A DNA stretch of 64,000 nucleotides. It comes from an uncultured Ignavibacteria bacterium (lineage in GTDB: Bacteria > Bacteroidota > Ignavibacteria > SZUA-365). The notes below the pieces were generated by a model. That model was not told the origin of the DNA. It saw nothing but the letters and a program-made list of their open reading frames with translations, and did not search any database. The stretch's first letter is position 1, and each line of letters starts with the position of its first letter. The stretch spans positions 1 to 64,000 of the forward strand of contig CAJXVM010000007.1 of NCBI GenBank assembly GCA_913061095.1. The letters are read 5' to 3'. The translations under genes were made by a program, and so were the position numbers. Shown piece after piece: positions 1-7,549 of the stretch.

Positions 1-97
1 CGGCGCTGTAGCTTCGGCGGGCAGGCGGTGTATTGATTTCCTGGCACCCCCAGGCTTACGCCTGGGGCTACCGCATCGTGCTCGTGCTCCTGCTCGC
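1..97 (-). repeat. REP-like hairpin plus hexamer tract after ftsZ
   Basis: On the minus strand this lies directly after the ftsZ stop codon. A short (GAGCAG/GAGCAC) tract at about 76-97 leads into GTAG, then a perfect 8-bp stem (48-55 paired with 60-67) closed by a GTAA loop. GTAG followed by a palindrome is the known signature of REP sequences that are substrates of RAYT (TnpA_REP) transposases. Related hairpins lie at 19460-19479, 35677-35696 and 41807-41826. The hairpin might also stabilise or end the ftsZ transcript, but no T-run follows it. Confidence 0.6.
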
Positions 98-1297
98 CTA
101 ATCCATGATCTTCCGCAGGAAGGCTGGCCGGTCGGGATTGGATTTCTCGATGCGCTGGCCGCTGGAATCCTCCTGCTGGCCTTCCTCTTCGTCGTCGCGG
201 GTTGATGCGAGGGAGAGGCCCTTGCGGATGAACGCGGGCTCGTCGAGCTCGCGGATTTCGTTGATGCCGGTCGGAATGTGACTGGCACGCTGCGGCTGAC
301 GCTGCTGCGTCGCGGCCGGACGATTGGCGCCGCGGGCGCGCTTGTTGAAACCGGTGGCGATGACTGTCACCATGAGACGGTTCTCCAGCGTCTCGTCGAT
401 GACGGATCCGAAGATGACGTTGGCATCCTCGCCCGCCGCCTCGGTGATGATGGAGACGGCTTCGTCGATCTCCACGAGGGAAAGATCCGCGCCGCCGGTG
501 ATGTTGACCAGCACGCCCTGCGCGCCGGCAATGGAGATCCCGTCGAGCAGCGGACTTGAAATAGCGTTGTGTGCCGCCTCGACGGCCCGATTCTCACCTT
601 CGGCAATGCCGCTGCCCATCAGCGCGTCACCCATATCGCGCATGATGGTGCGGACATCCGCAAAATCGACGTTCACCAGTCCCGGCACGGCGATGATCTC
701 GGCGATGCCGCGCGTGGCGTTGTACAAAACTTCATTGGCCAGCTGGAAGGCATCGGCGAGCGATGTTCCTTTGTCCACCAGCGACAACAGCTTCTGGTTG
801 GGGATGACGATGAGGGTATCGACATGCTTGCGCAGCTCCTCGATGCCTTCCTCGGCCTGCGCCATGCGGCGCTTGCCTTCGAAATGGAACGGCTTGGTGA
901 CGATGCCGACCACCAGCGCGCCGGTGCCCTTGGCGAGATTCGCCACGACGGGACTGCCGCCCGTGCCGGTACCGCCGCCCATGCCCGAGGTCACGAACAC
1001 CATGTCGCTGCCCGAGAGAATCGAGGCGATCTCCTCCTTGTCCTCCTCCACGGCGCGATAGCCCACCGACGGATCCGCGCCGGCACCGAGTCCGCGTGTC
1101 AGGTTCTTGCCGGCCTGAATGCGGTAATTCGATGCGCTGCGGTCAAGCGCCTGTGCGTCGGTGTTCACCGCGATGAACTCCACGTTCTCCATGCCGCGGT
1201 TGATCATGTCATCGACCGCGTTTCCTCCGCCGCCGCCAACACCGACGACACGGATCTTTGCCCGCGTGTCCATGCTGTTGTCATATACGATAGCCAT
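98..1297 (-). CDS. ftsZ: Cell division GTPase FtsZ
   Basis: Tubulin-like GTPase that polymerises into the Z-ring at midcell. The 399-residue protein has the nucleotide-binding glycine-rich start (residues 16-26), the tubulin signature GGGTGTG (107-113) and the T7 synergy loop NVDFADV (209-215). The ATG at 1297 was chosen because GAGGAGG lies just upstream; the frame is open 16 codons further but without family support. The C-terminal tail is acidic and carries two copies of the FtsA-binding type peptide: LDEPAFIRKG (351-360) and PDRPAFLRKIMD (388-399). Last gene of the dcw cluster, 95 nt after ftsA. A weak promoter-like TTGAAA-N17-AATACT (1325-1353) could add local transcription. Confidence 0.98.
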   Translation of the reverse strand: MAIVYDNSMDTRAKIRVVGVGGGGGNAVDDMINRGMENVEFIAVNTDAQALDRSASNYRIQAGKNLTRGLGAGADPSVGYRAVEEDKEEIASILSGSDMVFVTSGMGGGTGTGGSPVVANLAKGTGALVVGIVTKPFHFEGKRRMAQAEEGIEELRKHVDTLIVIPNQKLLSLVDKGTSLADAFQLANEVLYNATRGIAEIIAVPGLVNVDFADVRTIMRDMGDALMGSGIAEGENRAVEAAHNAISSPLLDGISIAGAQGVLVNITGGADLSLVEIDEAVSIITEAAGEDANVIFGSVIDETLENRLMVTVIATGFNKRARGANRPAATQQRQPQRASHIPTGINEIRELDEPAFIRKGLSLASTRDDEEEGQQEDSSGQRIEKSNPDRPAFLRKIMD

Positions 1298-1392
1298 ATG
1301 GCCCTCCTCAGTGTGTGGGTGATGAGTATTGTTGTATGTAATCACTGTTTCAAGTTGTCCGTTGTCGGTTTTTGGTCTTTGGTTCGGTTGTT

Positions 1393-2649
1393 CTACAGCT
1401 CATTGAACCAGTCGATGATGCGCTTGACGATGTTGGGCTTGCCCTCGCTCATGCCACTCTCGTAGCCGGTGGAGCCGATGCTCTTCATACCATGTAGGAC
1501 GAGTCCCACGCAGGTGCTGTATATCGGGTTCTCCACTTCGTCGACGAAGCCGCCGCTGAAGCCCGAGGGGATGCCGATCTTGACCGGCATGCCGAGCACT
1601 TCGCGGGCCAGCGCGGCCGTACCCTTGATCAGGGATCCGCCCCCGGTGAGGATGACGCCGGAATGAAGATGCTTCGAGTAGCCGGAACGCTTGATTTCCA
1701 GCGCGACGATCTCAAGCACTTCCTCCATCCGTGGCTGGATGATCTGGCAGAGCAGGCTGCGGCTGATCTGCATTTCGTCGCGGCTGCCGATGCGAGGCAG
1801 CATGATCGGCGTGTCGTCGACGATCTCGGGGAGGTAGGCGTAGCCGTGCTCGCGCTTCAGCTTTTCCGCCTGGTCGTTGAGAATGCCGAGTCCCTTGCGC
1901 ACATCCTCAGTCACTTTCTTTCCCGCGATGGCCAGCACGGCCGAGTGACGAATCGTCCGCTCCTCGAAAATCGCGATGTCGGTAGTGCCGCCGCCGATGT
2001 CGACGAGCACGATGCCGACTTCCTTCTCTTCCTCACTCATCACACTGTTGGCCGATGCCAGCGGCTCCAGCACGAGATCGTTCACCTCGAGTCCGGCCCG
2101 CTCCACGCACTTGTAGATGTTCTGGACCGCCGTGATGCCGCCGGTGATAATGTGCACGTTGGCTTCCATGCGCACGCCGGCCATACCGACGGGATCGTAG
2201 ATGCCGTCCTGTCCGTCGACGATGAATTCCTGCGGGATCACATGGATGATGCGCCGGTCAGACGGCAGGGCCACCCGCTTGGTGTCCTGCAGCAGACGCT
2301 CGACATCCTTGCGCGTGATCTCGTTCTCGGGATTGCTGATGGCGATCACGCCGCGGCTCTGGAAGCTCTGGATGTGATCACCGGCGATGCCCACGTTGAC
2401 GGCGCGGACCTTGATGCCGGACTGCCGCTCGGCATCGCTGACGGCCTGCTGGATGGCGCGCACGGTCTTCTCGATGTGCGTCACGGTGCCGCGCGCCATG
2501 CCCTCGTTCTCGGCCCGGCCGATCCCGAGGATGTTGATGCGCTCATCAGCATCCTTCGCCGCGATCATCGCGCAGACTTTTGTCGTGCCGATGTCAAGAC
2601 CGACCACGATGTGATCTGCGATGCCTGTGCCCTGGTAGCGTGTTTTCAT
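1393..2649 (-). CDS. ftsA: Cell division protein FtsA
   Basis: Actin-like ATPase that tethers FtsZ filaments to the inner membrane. The 418-residue protein shows the phosphate-1 motif GLDIGTTK (17-24), the FtsA-specific 1C/SHS2 domain (about 84-165), the phosphate-2 motif VDIGGGTTD (216-224) and an amphipathic C-terminal helix ending VKRIIDWFNEL, the membrane-targeting sequence. It follows ftsQ by 26 nt and precedes ftsZ, the usual order. The Shine-Dalgarno signal is weak, so translation may be partly coupled to ftsQ. Confidence 0.97.
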   Translation of the reverse strand: MKTRYQGTGIADHIVVGLDIGTTKVCAMIAAKDADERINILGIGRAENEGMARGTVTHIEKTVRAIQQAVSDAERQSGIKVRAVNVGIAGDHIQSFQSRGVIAISNPENEITRKDVERLLQDTKRVALPSDRRIIHVIPQEFIVDGQDGIYDPVGMAGVRMEANVHIITGGITAVQNIYKCVERAGLEVNDLVLEPLASANSVMSEEEKEVGIVLVDIGGGTTDIAIFEERTIRHSAVLAIAGKKVTEDVRKGLGILNDQAEKLKREHGYAYLPEIVDDTPIMLPRIGSRDEMQISRSLLCQIIQPRMEEVLEIVALEIKRSGYSKHLHSGVILTGGGSLIKGTAALAREVLGMPVKIGIPSGFSGGFVDEVENPIYSTCVGLVLHGMKSIGSTGYESGMSEGKPNIVKRIIDWFNEL

Positions 2650-2675
2650 ATGCGGTACTTCAGCATGTATGAGTG

Positions 2676-3536
2676 TTATTCCTGTTCCATCGTATTGTCG
2701 GCCAACGTCGCGGAACTGTCGGCCTCCGTTTCCTGCCGCGGAGCCGCCGGATCGGGCGCCGCACCCGTATTGCGCCAGCGCGTGACCACCTGCTGACGCC
2801 AGCGGAGATCCACGTACTCGAGCGATGCGGGATCATATTTCATCGCGACGTTTTCCCAGAAGGCGCGGAACGAGCGCAGCTTCTCCTCCACGCGCGTGTG
2901 CGGACCGAACAACACCGGCACGCCCCCTTCGAGCGTGTACAGCACGAGATCGCGCCGCTGGGAAAGATTGATCTCCGAAAAGAGCCGGAGCAGTTCGCGG
3001 TCCACATGGCTCGCATATTTCAGCACCTGCAATGCCTTCTGCACCCGCGCTTCGACGACGCGCACACCGGGCTTGAGTTCCTGAATCCCCTCCGCCCCCG
3101 TGAGCACGGGGAGATCATGCACGGTGGCCGAACGGGCGGCCGGCAGCACGTAGCCGTCCTCGTCGATCAACCAGTCGCGCATCTGTACGTTGAGTAGAAC
3201 CGCAATGGGCGTGCGCTCGGTCACATCGATGCGCAGCACGCGCGGAGGATCACGGGTGACTTCGGCATCCTTGATAAACGGATTCTCGAGAACGGTGCGC
3301 CGGATCTCCAGCAGGTCCAGCTCGGCGAGCACGGATGTATCAGTCACACCGGCCGCCCGGCGAATCTGTTCCTCGCTGGTGATGTCGATACCGCTCACCG
3401 CCAGTTCCACACCGACGACGCTCTCACGCCACTGCGCGGCGAGGACGGCCAGTCCGGCGATCCCGGCGAGGACGAAGAACGTCATGATTCCGACGGACCG
3501 GTACCGCATGGGCTTGACTGTTTTCTTGCGCCTCAT
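2676..3536 (-). CDS. ftsQ: Cell division protein FtsQ (POTRA domain)
   Basis: Divisome scaffold protein of 286 residues. It has a short basic cytoplasmic N-terminus, one membrane helix (about 14-35) and a periplasmic part that begins with a POTRA-like fold (about 40-110), followed by the FtsQ/DivIB beta domain. The C-terminus is acidic. Assignment rests on this layout plus its place between murB and ftsA; FtsQ sequences diverge strongly. The start codon overlaps the murB stop by 4 nt (ATGA), so the two are translationally coupled. Confidence 0.9.
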   Translation of the reverse strand: MRRKKTVKPMRYRSVGIMTFFVLAGIAGLAVLAAQWRESVVGVELAVSGIDITSEEQIRRAAGVTDTSVLAELDLLEIRRTVLENPFIKDAEVTRDPPRVLRIDVTERTPIAVLLNVQMRDWLIDEDGYVLPAARSATVHDLPVLTGAEGIQELKPGVRVVEARVQKALQVLKYASHVDRELLRLFSEINLSQRRDLVLYTLEGGVPVLFGPHTRVEEKLRSFRAFWENVAMKYDPASLEYVDLRWRQQVVTRWRNTGAAPDPAAPRQETEADSSATLADNTMEQE

Positions 3537-4462
3537 GATGTGACTCCATGCAGCGGGGTGATGACATCATCCGCAAACCCGATAAGCTGGATTTCCGGTT
3601 CGAGTTCCACACCGGTCTTTGCGTACACTTCGCGGCGAATGACGTTGATCGCCTCGATTACGTCGGCCGCGCGCGCACCACCGGTGTTGACAATGAAATT
3701 CGCATGCCGCTCCGAGATCAGGGCAGCACCGAAACGGCGGCCCTTGAGCCCGCATTCCTCGATGAGCTTCGCGGCAAAGGTGCCTTCGGGATTCTTGAAA
3801 ATACTGCCGGCGTTGGGACGGTCGACCGGCTGCGCGGCATTGCGCTTGATCAGCAGCTCCTTGCGCCGCGCGCGCAGCTGCTCTTCGTCGCCTTCCGGCA
3901 GACGGAATCGCGCCGCAAGCACTATATCATCCCACAGATCGGAATTCCGGTAGCGGAAACCGCATTCCTCCGCGTTGAGCCTGCGCACCTCCCCTTCACG
4001 CAATACGGTCACGTCGATCATGGAATCCGAAATCTCGCCGCCATAGGCGCCGGCGTTCATGATCACGGCCCCGCCGAGCGTGCCCGGAATGCCCGCCAGC
4101 ATCTCCGTTCCCGCGAATCCGTGGCGCACGCAGAAGTCCACGAACTTGCTGAGACGCACCCCCGCGCCGGCCGTCACGATGCCCTGATCGAGTGACACAT
4201 CGGAGAAGTGCTTTTCGATGTTGAGCACCACGCCGCGGAAGCCCTCGTCACTTATCAGGATATTGCTTCCGTTGCCGAGCACGATGTAGCGCACATCCGT
4301 CTTGCGCAGGTACCCGATGAGCGCAACCAGCTCATCCGTATTCTGCGGTTCGATGTAGATGTCCACCGGACCGCCGATGCGGAAGGATGTCATCGGCGCG
4401 AGCGGCTCTGAAATAAGGATCTCGCCGCTGCAGATGTTCCGTATGTGCTCAAGTGACAGCAT
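3533..4462 (-). CDS. murB: UDP-N-acetylenolpyruvoylglucosamine reductase MurB
   Basis: FAD enzyme that reduces UDP-GlcNAc-enolpyruvate to UDP-MurNAc with NADPH in the cytoplasm. Seen in 309 residues: the FAD-binding stretch GNGSNILISDEGF, the glycine-rich GIPGTLGGAVIMNAGAYGGE, the catalytic serine segment NAGSIFKNP and the C-terminal glutamate in ELEPEIQLIG. The enolpyruvate product of MurA is the substrate; murA itself is not in the window. It lies 3 nt after murC and overlaps ftsQ. Confidence 0.97.
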   Translation of the reverse strand: MLSLEHIRNICSGEILISEPLAPMTSFRIGGPVDIYIEPQNTDELVALIGYLRKTDVRYIVLGNGSNILISDEGFRGVVLNIEKHFSDVSLDQGIVTAGAGVRLSKFVDFCVRHGFAGTEMLAGIPGTLGGAVIMNAGAYGGEISDSMIDVTVLREGEVRRLNAEECGFRYRNSDLWDDIVLAARFRLPEGDEEQLRARRKELLIKRNAAQPVDRPNAGSIFKNPEGTFAAKLIEECGLKGRRFGAALISERHANFIVNTGGARAADVIEAINVIRREVYAKTGVELEPEIQLIGFADDVITPLHGVTS

Positions 4463-4465
4463 GTG

Positions 4466-5848
4466 TCAGGAAGCGTTCTCCAGTGTATCGATGTATTTCG
4501 CGCCGTACTGGTAGATGTCGCCGGCGCCCATGGTGATGACGATGTCGCCCTCGCGCGCGATCTCGGTGAGACGGCCGGGCACATCTTCCTTGTCAGGGAT
4601 GTAATGCACGTTCTTGTGGCCGAACTGCTGCGCGGCTTCGGCGATCAGTTCACCGGTGACGCCCTGGATCGGACGTTCCCGCGCGGGATAGACGTCCGTG
4701 ATTACCAGTACGTCGGCATTCATGAATGCGCGGCCGAAGTCCTTGTAGAAATCCCGCGTCCGCGAGTAGGTATGCGGCTGAAACACGCAGACCACGCGAC
4801 GGCGCCATCCCGCCTTGATGCCGCGAAGCGTCACCTTGACCTCGGTGGGATGATGCGCGTAATCGTCGATGACGAGGATGCCGCCGATGTCGGCCTTGAC
4901 CTCGAAACGCCGGAACGCGCCGGTAAAGGAATCCAGCGCCGCCTTGATGTTCTCGAAGGGGATGCCGAGTTCGAGACTGACGGCCACGGCCGCGAGCGCA
5001 TTCTGCACGTTGTGCTCGCCGGGCACGCCGAGCGCGATTTCCCCGAGTTCCTTTCCAAAGGACAGCACGGTGAACACCGCGCGGTTTTCGTTCTGCTTCA
5101 ACTCCACGGCCTGCACGTCGGCCTGCGAGCTGAATCCGTACGTGATCACTTTGCGCTTTATCTGCGGAAGGATTTCCTGCAGCGCGGGCTCGTCGAGGCA
5201 GAGCGTGACGAAGCCGTAGAAAGGGATCTTGTTGGCGAACTCGACGAAGGCATTTTTCAGATCCTCGAGACTTGCGTAGATGTCAAGGTGCTCGGCTTCC
5301 AGTGTCGTGAGCACGGCGATGGAGGGATTCAGCCGGAGGAAGGAGCGATCGTACTCGTCCGCTTCCACAACCATGAATTCACCGCTGCCCAGGCGCGCAT
5401 TCGTGCCGCCGAAGGCATGCAGCTTGCCGCCCACGATCACCGTCGGATCCTGTCCGCCCTCGATGAGCACGAGTCCGAGCATGGAGGTCGTGGTGGTCTT
5501 CCCGTGCGTGCCCGCAATCGCGATGCCATGATGCAGGCGCATGACCTCGGCGAGCATTTCCGCACGGCGGATGACGGGGATTTTGCGCGCGACGGCCGCT
5601 TCCACCTCAGGATTGTCCATCGCCACGGCGGAGGAATACACGAGTACATCGACGTCCTTCAGCTGCGCGGGATCATGTCCCTCGTACACCGTTGCGCCCA
5701 CATCCTGCAGATGCCGCGTGACGTCCGTCCGCGCCAGGTCGGAGCCCGAGACTTCGAAGCCCTGGTTGAGCAGGATTTCGGCGATGCCGCTCATTCCGAT
5801 TCCGCCAATGCCGACGAAGTAGATATGTCTGATGTTCGCGAATTTCAA
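4466..5848 (-). CDS. murC: UDP-N-acetylmuramate-L-alanine ligase MurC
   Basis: ATP-dependent ligase adding L-Ala to UDP-MurNAc. The 460 residues begin close to the Mur ligase signature FVGIGGIGMSGIAEIL and contain the P-loop GTHGKTTTTSM. The start read here is TTG (5848); no ATG or GTG lies at a family-compatible place, and the N-terminus encoded (MKFANIRHIYFVG) matches where MurC proteins start. Just upstream is a 121-nt gap filled with repeat-like DNA, the largest gap inside the dcw cluster. Confidence 0.96.
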   Translation of the reverse strand: MKFANIRHIYFVGIGGIGMSGIAEILLNQGFEVSGSDLARTDVTRHLQDVGATVYEGHDPAQLKDVDVLVYSSAVAMDNPEVEAAVARKIPVIRRAEMLAEVMRLHHGIAIAGTHGKTTTTSMLGLVLIEGGQDPTVIVGGKLHAFGGTNARLGSGEFMVVEADEYDRSFLRLNPSIAVLTTLEAEHLDIYASLEDLKNAFVEFANKIPFYGFVTLCLDEPALQEILPQIKRKVITYGFSSQADVQAVELKQNENRAVFTVLSFGKELGEIALGVPGEHNVQNALAAVAVSLELGIPFENIKAALDSFTGAFRRFEVKADIGGILVIDDYAHHPTEVKVTLRGIKAGWRRRVVCVFQPHTYSRTRDFYKDFGRAFMNADVLVITDVYPARERPIQGVTGELIAEAAQQFGHKNVHYIPDKEDVPGRLTEIAREGDIVITMGAGDIYQYGAKYIDTLENAS

Positions 5849-5969
5849 GGCTGAGGCCGGTTTTGGTTATTACTTGTTGGTTGTGGGTTACTGGTTTTTG
5901 GTTGATCGTCAGGCCGAGTAGGTCACCCTGAGCCTGTCGAAGGGCGACCGTATCGAGGGCCATGTATGT
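5849..5969. repeat. Repeat-filled gap inside the dcw cluster
   Basis: Two repeat-like parts sit between the PH-like gene and murC. At about 5862-5905 is a tract that reads on the minus strand as repeated CCAAAAACC, AACC and ACAACC words; a similar tract lies between ftsA and ftsZ (about 1350-1390). At 5921-5949 is an imperfect palindrome with 9-bp arms GGTCACCCT / AGGGCGACC around CCTGTCGAAG-like sequence, a motif I know as common in the intergenic DNA of many bacteria. No gene is visible here. Confidence 0.5.
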
Positions 5970-6440
5970 TCATTCTTCTTTCTTGATCTCATGCTGGAGT
6001 TTTTTCAGCAGCTGATACAATTCCTTTTCATGCTCGTAGTTGGCGACGCGGATGCGAAGAACGCGGCGCCGGTCGGCGACATGCAGCTTTATGACGGCGA
6101 ACGTTCCGTCGTTGGGCTTGCGGCGGTCACGCTTGAGTGTGATGCGTTCGATGTCGGTGTAGGGGATGTTGCGCGCACCGAAACGGGAGCGGAAAATCAT
6201 GCTGTCACCGGTAAGGACCAGACGGCGGTTGCGCACCATGTTGATCAGCAGCATGACGAGCGCGTGAACGATGAAGATCCCGATGATGTACACGACAGGA
6301 TCGCGGAAACCGAACATCAGCGTGCCGTCGGTGATCGTGCCGGTGACGAGGATATACAGCACAAGAAACGCCACGTACACCAGCAGCGTGATATAGAAAA
6401 AATCGTAGCGACGCTTGAAGATGTGTTCCTGCGCGTTCAT
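5970..6440 (-). CDS. Two-helix membrane protein with bacterial PH-like domain
   Basis: I do not recognise a named family. The 156 residues comprise a short polar N-terminus, two strongly hydrophobic segments (about 16-36 and 45-65), then a basic and hydrophobic beta-rich segment (about 70-135: RLVLTGDSMIF, IPYTDIERITL) and a charged C-terminal helix ending EIKKEE. This resembles membrane-anchored bacterial PH-like (bPH2/YdbS-type) proteins, in which the TGDSMIF...IPYTDIERI pattern is typical (inference). It overlaps the murG stop by 4 nt, so it is coupled to murG and belongs to the dcw operon, where no such gene is standard. A role near the envelope or divisome is guessed from context only. 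Confidence 0.75.
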   Translation of the reverse strand: MNAQEHIFKRRYDFFYITLLVYVAFLVLYILVTGTITDGTLMFGFRDPVVYIIGIFIVHALVMLLINMVRNRRLVLTGDSMIFRSRFGARNIPYTDIERITLKRDRRKPNDGTFAVIKLHVADRRRVLRIRVANYEHEKELYQLLKKLQHEIKKEE

Positions 6441-7549
6441 CGATTTTCCTCCTGAACTTCAGCGAGACGAATGACCGCCCTGGCGATATCGAATGCGGCG
6501 CCCGGCCGTCCCAGTTTTGCCGACGCACCCGCCATGCGCTCGAGCGCCTTGTCATCATCCAGCAGCGCAAACAGCTCCGCCTCGAGGCGGTCGAGTTCGC
6601 TGTCACGCAGAACGCGGGCGGCGCCCTGGGCAGCCACCGCCGCGGCGTTCTTGTATTGATGATCGGCCGCCGCATGCGGATACGGTACGAGTATCGCCGG
6701 CATCCCCAGCGCGGTCAGTTCCGCCACCGAGGTCGCGCCGGCGCGACAGAGCACAAGGTCCGCGGCAGAATAGGCAAGATCCATTTCGTCGATGAACGGA
6801 CGGACGACCACCTGTCCCTGGTACAGCGCACCGAGACTGCGGTACTCCTCGATGTCGCGCGCGCCGGTCTGCCAGATGAGCTGGTACTCCTCGCGCACGA
6901 GACGCGGCACCAGCGAACGCAGGGCACGGTTCACGGCCGAGGCCCCGAGACTGCCGCCGAAGACAAACAGTGTTCGACGGGCCGGATGCAGGCCGAAATG
7001 CACCCGCGCGTCACCGGCATCGTGGCGCTGCAGGCTGAGACGCACGGGATTGCCGCTTTCGACAATGCGCCGGGCATCGGGCAGCATACGCGCGGACGAC
7101 GGGAAGGTCACATGCACTTCATTCGCCAGCGGTGCCAGCTTGCGCGTGGTCACGCCGGGATATTCGTTCTGCTCATGAATGAGTGTGCGCCGGCCGGTTT
7201 TTGCCGCGACATACAGCAGCGGACCACTCGCAAAGCCACCCGTCCCGACGACCACATGCGGTTTCCGTCGTCGCAGAATGTTCCAGGACTGGATGAGCGA
7301 TACGAACAGCTTAAGCGGCAGCAGCGCAGTGGCGAATGAGAAGCTGCGGCGCAGACCGGAGATCCATACCGCGTCGAATTCGTACCCCCGTTCCGGAACC
7401 ACGCGCGCTTCGATGCGATTGCCGGAACCCACGAAACTGACGCGGCTGTCGGGTCGCAGCTGCAGCAGCGCTTCGGCCACGGCGATCCCCGGGAAGAGAT
7501 GTCCCCCCGTACCGCCTCCGGCGAATATGACGCGCAACGCACGGTTCAC
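6437..7549 (-). CDS. murG: Lipid II synthase MurG
   Basis: GT-B (GT28) glycosyltransferase that transfers GlcNAc from UDP-GlcNAc to lipid I at the inner face of the membrane. Its 370 residues show the N-terminal loop GGGTGGHLFPGIAVAE, the second glycine loop GGSLGASAVN and the UDP-GlcNAc site around LTALGMPAILVPYPHAAADHQ. The start overlaps the ftsW stop by 4 nt, and its stop overlaps the next gene. Confidence 0.97.
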   Translation of the reverse strand: MNRALRVIFAGGGTGGHLFPGIAVAEALLQLRPDSRVSFVGSGNRIEARVVPERGYEFDAVWISGLRRSFSFATALLPLKLFVSLIQSWNILRRRKPHVVVGTGGFASGPLLYVAAKTGRRTLIHEQNEYPGVTTRKLAPLANEVHVTFPSSARMLPDARRIVESGNPVRLSLQRHDAGDARVHFGLHPARRTLFVFGGSLGASAVNRALRSLVPRLVREEYQLIWQTGARDIEEYRSLGALYQGQVVVRPFIDEMDLAYSAADLVLCRAGATSVAELTALGMPAILVPYPHAAADHQYKNAAAVAAQGAARVLRDSELDRLEAELFALLDDDKALERMAGASAKLGRPGAAFDIARAVIRLAEVQEENR

